DNA from: Plantago major
Lineage: Eukaryota > Streptophyta > Magnoliopsida > Lamiales > Plantaginaceae
Assembly (NCBI GenBank): GCA_026545765.1
Contig: CM048839.1
Location: 49,584,677-49,648,676 of the forward strand
DNA: 64,000 nucleotides
Direction: 5' to 3'
Part shown: in pieces, positions 59,660 through 64,000 of the stretch
Position numbering within the stretch: the stretch's first letter is position 1
Layout: each line of letters begins with the position of its first letter
Made by a program: the position numbers and the translations under genes
Notes under the pieces: model-generated
The model's input: only the letters and a program-made list of their open reading frames with translations
Told to the model about the DNA's origin: nothing
Databases searched by the model: none

Positions 59660-62600
59660 TGTTACGAATGTTCATCTTGCGACTGAATTGAGAAAATAGA
59701 TCGAGTCCCAATGGTTTAGTGAGAATATTAGCTACATTCTGCAAAGATGGAATGTGTATAATCTTTATAACTCCGGCTTTTAACTTTTCTCATGTAAAAT
59801 GATAATCGATCTGAATGTGCTTTGTCTTCTCATGTAAAACCGGATTTTGTGCAATGCAGAGTGCACTCTTCGAATCAGTATAAACACTCACAGGAATAGA
59901 GTGTGATATGCGGAGATCCCGTAATAAATACAACAACCACTTAACCTCACAAGTAGTAAAAGCAAGAGCACGGTACTCTACCTCGGCTGATGAACGACTC
60001 ACCGTAGGCTGCTTTTTAGATTTCCAAGATATAAGAGAATCTCCGAGATAGATGGCATAACCTGTAACACTACGCTTAGTGTCAGGACATCGCGCCCAAT
60101 CACTATCATAAAATGCAGTTAACTGGAGAGAAGAATGGCTTGGTAACAAAATGCCTTGGCCTGGTGTTTGCTTGAGATAACGAAGTAGGCGATGAACAGC
60201 CGCTAAATGAGTTGTTGTAGGTCGAGACATATATTGACTAAAAGTCTGCAATGAATATGCTATGTCAGGACGAGTAATAGTGAGACAAATCAATCCTCCC
60301 ACTAATCGTCTATACTCTGTAGGATCATCAAGTAATGGAGATGTGTCAGTAGCAAACTTCTGCTTAGTGTCCATGGGCGTATCAATCGGTTTGCTACCCA
60401 AATATCATGTATCGTGAAGAACATCCAACATATACTTTCTCTGGCATAAGAAAATACCATCAGGAGTACGTGCAACCTCAATGCCCAACATATACTTCAG
60501 AACACCCAAGTCCTTGATAGTGAACTTCTCATGTAAATGTTATTTAACCTTGATAATCGCAACCTCATTGTCTCCGGCAAGAATTATGTCATCGACATAA
60601 CACACAAGTGCTATAAAGAAAGTTGAAGACTGTAGGATGAATAAAGATGTATCAACTTTAGACTGGACAAAACCATATGCAATAAGACATTGAGCAAGCT
60701 GATGAAACCATTGGCGGGAAGCTTATTTTAAACCATACAAGCTCTTTTTGAGTTTACACACCCGGGTGTCATCAGTGCTTAAATAGCCCCGTGGAGGCAA
60801 CATATACACCTCCTCATCCAAATCCCCATGTAAGAAAGCATTATTGACATCACACTGATGTAAGAACCAATTTTTACTAGCCGCAATAGCTAACAACACT
60901 CGAACTGTGGTTAACTTAGCTACAGGGGAAAAAGTGTTAAAATAATCAACGCCTTCTTCTTGTGTATAGCCTTTTGTGACCAAACGAGCTTTATAGCGTT
61001 CAATTGAGCCATCTGATTTGTGCTTGATCTTATAAACCCATTTACATCCAATACAATGCTTTCCTTCTGGCAAAACCATGAGAGTCCAAGTATTTGTCTT
61101 TTCGAGAGCCTGCAGTTCATCATTCATAGCTTGCTGCCATTCAGTGTCGCTAGCTTGTTTATAGGTCCTCGGTTCCACAGCCTGAGTAATAGCAGCTGTA
61201 AAGGCAAAGTGGGAATCTGACAGCTAAGATGCAGACAAATAATTAGAGATAGGGTACAGAACCGAGGAAGCAACATTATTTGCTTTGGAATGAGTGAGAG
61301 ATGGAGGCAATGTGATGTTGTAAATGCCAAAGTGTGCAGGTGTTGCTTTTGGTCTGAAAGATCTCCTAATAGCATCATCAACATCATGTGTCGGAGAACC
61401 AGAAGACGGCATATCTGTATTGGTGATAGCATTAATTTCATCCACCAAAGTAGGTTGAGAAGAAGCTAAATCAGTTTGTAATGATTCTATTGCCGTATCT
61501 GACGAATGAGTAGAGGGATCAGAAAGAGGAAGATCTGAGCAAGAACGCTGAACGAGTGGCTCATGTACATGAGAAGATTCAACCACGAGAATATCTGGGA
61601 CAACAGGAGGCATAGCAATTAGAGTACCAGGATTCTGAATATTTAGAGTATAATCAATCAAAGAATACACAGACTCCTCATGTGTTGTGGTGGTTGGCTT
61701 ATCCTGAGTACTAATGTTATAAAGGAATATTGATTCATAAAAATAAACATCCCTAGATATAATAATCTTGTTGGATTTTAAATGAAGGAGTTTGTAACCC
61801 TTAATACCCATAGGATAGCCAAGAAAAACACATTTATCAGATCGAGCACTAAACTTGTGTCTGTGCTCCTTGATGGAGCTACTATAACATAAACATCCAA
61901 AGACTCGAAGATGGTCATAAGAAGGAGGTTTATTGTGTAGCATCTCATAAGGTGTCTTGTGGGATAAAATAGTTGATGGTAGTCGGTGATGATATGAGCT
62001 GCAGCTAGAATAAAATCACTCAAGTATTGTAAAGGAAGGTTGGATTGAAAAATCAATGATCGAGCGACCTGAAGTAAGTGTTGATGCTTCCTTTCAACCA
62101 CCCCATTCTGTTGAGGAGTGTACACGCAAGATGTTTGATGTATTATGCCAGTTGAATGATAGAAACTACGCATAATGAATTCCATGCCATTGTTAGACCT
62201 GACACATTTAATCTTATAGCCAAACTGAGTGAACACCAAGTTGTAAAAATGTGTCATATGAGTGTGAACTTCTGATTTATGTCTCATCATATAGATCCAG
62301 GTACACCTAGTGTAATCATCAATAATTGTCTAGAAGAATCTATATCCTTGACTACTAGGTGTAGCATAAGGTCCCCATATATCACAGTGTATAAGATCAA
62401 AGGGAGAAGTAGTAGCAGAAGTACTGATAGGAAAAGAGATGCGCTTTTGTTTTGAAAAATGGCAAACATCACAAGGAACTGAAGGTTTACATTGAGAATG
62501 GATAGTAAGTATCTTAGACATACATTCAAAAGAGGTATGGCCTAGTCTTAGATGCCACAAGTTTACATCTGAAACTGTAGAATAAGCATGAGATACACTA

Positions 62601-63991
62601 GAAAAAGAAGAAAGAAGCCGCAACACTCATAGGCAGAGGTACATGACTAATGTGGTTGCGGACAGGATGATGCAAGGCAGTAGCTTGGGAAGGCTTGAAA
62701 TTCAGATGATATAAGCCATTCTTTTGCTCAGCAGGACTAATCTCTTTGAATGGTATGTTGTCCTGCAAGATAAAATTCTCAGCTTTGAATAATAAACATC
62801 TCTTAGCACTAAATAACACATGATAGTGAGATCTCTTGGTCAAGCTGCTGATAGAAAGTAGGTTATATGTAAAGCTAGGGACATATAACACATTCTTCAA
62901 CACCAAATCAGCAGATATTTGAATGTCACCCATGTAAGTAGCTATAGTGGAATTTTTGTTGGGCAGACTAATAAGAACATGGACAGATATGGGCATAGAA
63001 GTGAAAAGAACCATATCACAAATCATGTGGCCAGTTGCCCCAGTGTCAACAATCCAAGAAGTCATATGTCTACTACTATAAGCAGCAAAGCAGCGGTGTA
63101 AGCCATGCAAACCTGTGGTGTTAATATCAGAAGGATCAGTCGGCAATGTTGCAACTGCTATGTTGGCTGAGTGAGGCTGGTCATGATGATTTGTGGGAGT
63201 GTATTGTTGCGAATGCCTTTGAAAGGCCAAAATTTGATTGAACTGTTGCACCAAAGCCGGATCAATAACCGGATTATCACACATATCTTCATAACCACTA
63301 ACATCGACCAGATTTGCAGATGGCTATCTAGCAACTTTAGAAGTTCTCCAACCAGGTGGATATCCAATCAATTGGAAGCAAGTGTCGGTAGTGTGGTTGG
63401 TCATTTGACAATTGGTGCACTTTCGCTTTGGTTTGTCTCGTGGATTTGTTTGTGGCCTGACTTGTGGATCTCGCATAGGGGGTATGTAAACACCAGACTT
63501 GGCAAGCATTGTAGTGTTGTCCATTGGAGAGCTCAAGGCAGGTGTATATAGACTTCTTTGTGCCTCTTCCTGTAACAGTATGGAATATACTTGTACCAAA
63601 GATGGAATGGACTTCTGTAGCAAAATTTGGCAGATTCCCATAGGACTCGTCTAGGCCAACCAAAAATTTGATCACAACATCTTTTTGCTGAGTCTGGGAT
63701 GCTAATTGAACCAAGTCACACTTGCAAGCAGTGCACCACAATTGCTTTTAAAGAGAGGTCTATAACTCACAACTCATCCCAAATTCCCTTAAACATATTA
63801 TAGTATTGTGTGATACTCAAAGAACCTTTAGATAGATTACTAAGAGATTTTTCCAAGTGAAAAACTCTAGGGCCATCAGATTTCATGTAAGTAGTTTGAA
63901 GATCGACCCAAACATCTCGTGCAGAGGTAAAATATAACAGGTTGTTCTTAACAGAGTCATCCAAGGACAGATTAATCCAAGAAAGTACCAA
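59660..63991 (-). pseudogene. Copia gag-pol polyprotein with point stops
   Basis: Domains from the right: gag (VWVDLQTTYMKSDGPRVFHL, about 63900); zinc knuckle CTNCQMTNHTTDTC near 63410; protease SWIVDTGATGHM near 63050; gag-pre-integrase LWHLRLGHTSFECM near 62550; integrase CVRSNNGMEF and YTPQQNGVVERKHQH near 62200-62090; RT from [14 protein letters not shown] (about 61080) to CYVDDIILAGD (about 60590); RNase H with AFYDSDWARCPDTKRSVTGY near 60100 and YTDSKSALCIAQNP near 59870. Stops in pol look like single-base changes of conserved codons: CAA to TAA after SLYGLK (60723), GGA to TGA before YLGSKP (about 60401) and CGA to TGA in YHFTREK (about 59790). Another stop is near 60541. Frameshifts lie in the integrase C-terminus near 61940-61980 and in gag. 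Confidence 0.9.
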
Positions 63992-64000
63992 GGCATTAGC

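Larger units (their letters stand above)
59433..64000 (-). mobile_element. Ty1/Copia LTR retrotransposon, minus strand, runs off right edge
   Basis: The visible part contains the 3' LTR (about 59433-59618), a G-rich polypurine tract and most of gag-pol in Copia order. The 5' LTR and start of gag lie beyond the window. Coding motifs are well preserved, with isolated stops and a few frameshifts, so the element is younger than the Copia fragments at 8-15 kb. Family features (zinc knuckle CTNCQMTNHTTDTC, DTGA protease, YVDD reverse transcriptase) are intact. Confidence 0.9.

Overview
This window is eukaryotic nuclear DNA from a flowering plant, almost certainly a eudicot. It is AT-rich and gene-poor, the genes have spliced introns, and the repeats are typical plant families: Ty1/Copia, Ty3/Gypsy, Helitron, hAT, Mutator-like, Stowaway and CACTA. 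Four host genes look intact: two Bet v 1/PR-10 family genes (16674-17283 and 29140-29816, both minus), an mRNA cap guanine-N7 methyltransferase with 13 coding exons (39771-44414, plus), and a GH28 polygalacturonase with four exons (55614-57552, minus). All exon junctions given here follow GT-AG and keep the frame, giving predicted proteins of 160, 161, 376 and 391 residues. I could not fix the species or family from the sequence.

Layout. 1-3110 is intergenic with one hAT-type element (1259-2313). 3111-8392 is a decayed Tork-like Copia element with two 530-bp LTRs about 3% apart. 8393-15200 is an old Copia gag fragment (minus) broken by a Gypsy element that keeps only gag and protease between its LTRs (9489-14001, target duplication GAAGT) and by a hAT-type element (14133-15015, target duplication CTCAATGC). 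16267-19142 holds PR-10 gene 1, two Stowaway MITEs and a Mutator-like element full of GCTCCAT/ATGGAGC palindromes. 20178-24162 is a non-coding LTR retrotransposon with a truncated 3' LTR. 26476-32281 holds small MITEs, a second palindrome-rich Mutator-like element, PR-10 gene 2 and a third Mutator-like element.

32958-38646 is a layered block: a CACTA-type terminus, a broken CTP-synthase fragment, a Copia solo LTR, and a LINE endonuclease split by a 2.7-kb Mutator-like element whose empty site can be rebuilt in frame. The cap methyltransferase gene follows, with a CACTA transposase fragment in its presumed 5'-UTR intron. 46240 to about 53100 is a degenerate Helitron (minus). It keeps the Rep HUH motif and the Pif1-type helicase, lacks the catalytic-tyrosine stretch between them, and its helicase is split by a 1472-bp solo LTR. 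54265-55450 is a short tandem array, followed by the polygalacturonase gene. 59433-64000 is a second Copia element (minus) that runs off the right edge, with single-base stop codons in pol.

The four genes are not a pathway cluster. They are isolated host genes (defence/ligand binding, RNA capping, pectin breakdown) in a heavily transposon-invaded region. I found no convincing new multi-gene system. The most unusual content is in the structure of the mobile elements: the gag-protease-only Gypsy element, the palindrome-array Mutator-like pair, the Tyr-less Helitron, and the tRNA-like boxes inside Mutator TIRs.
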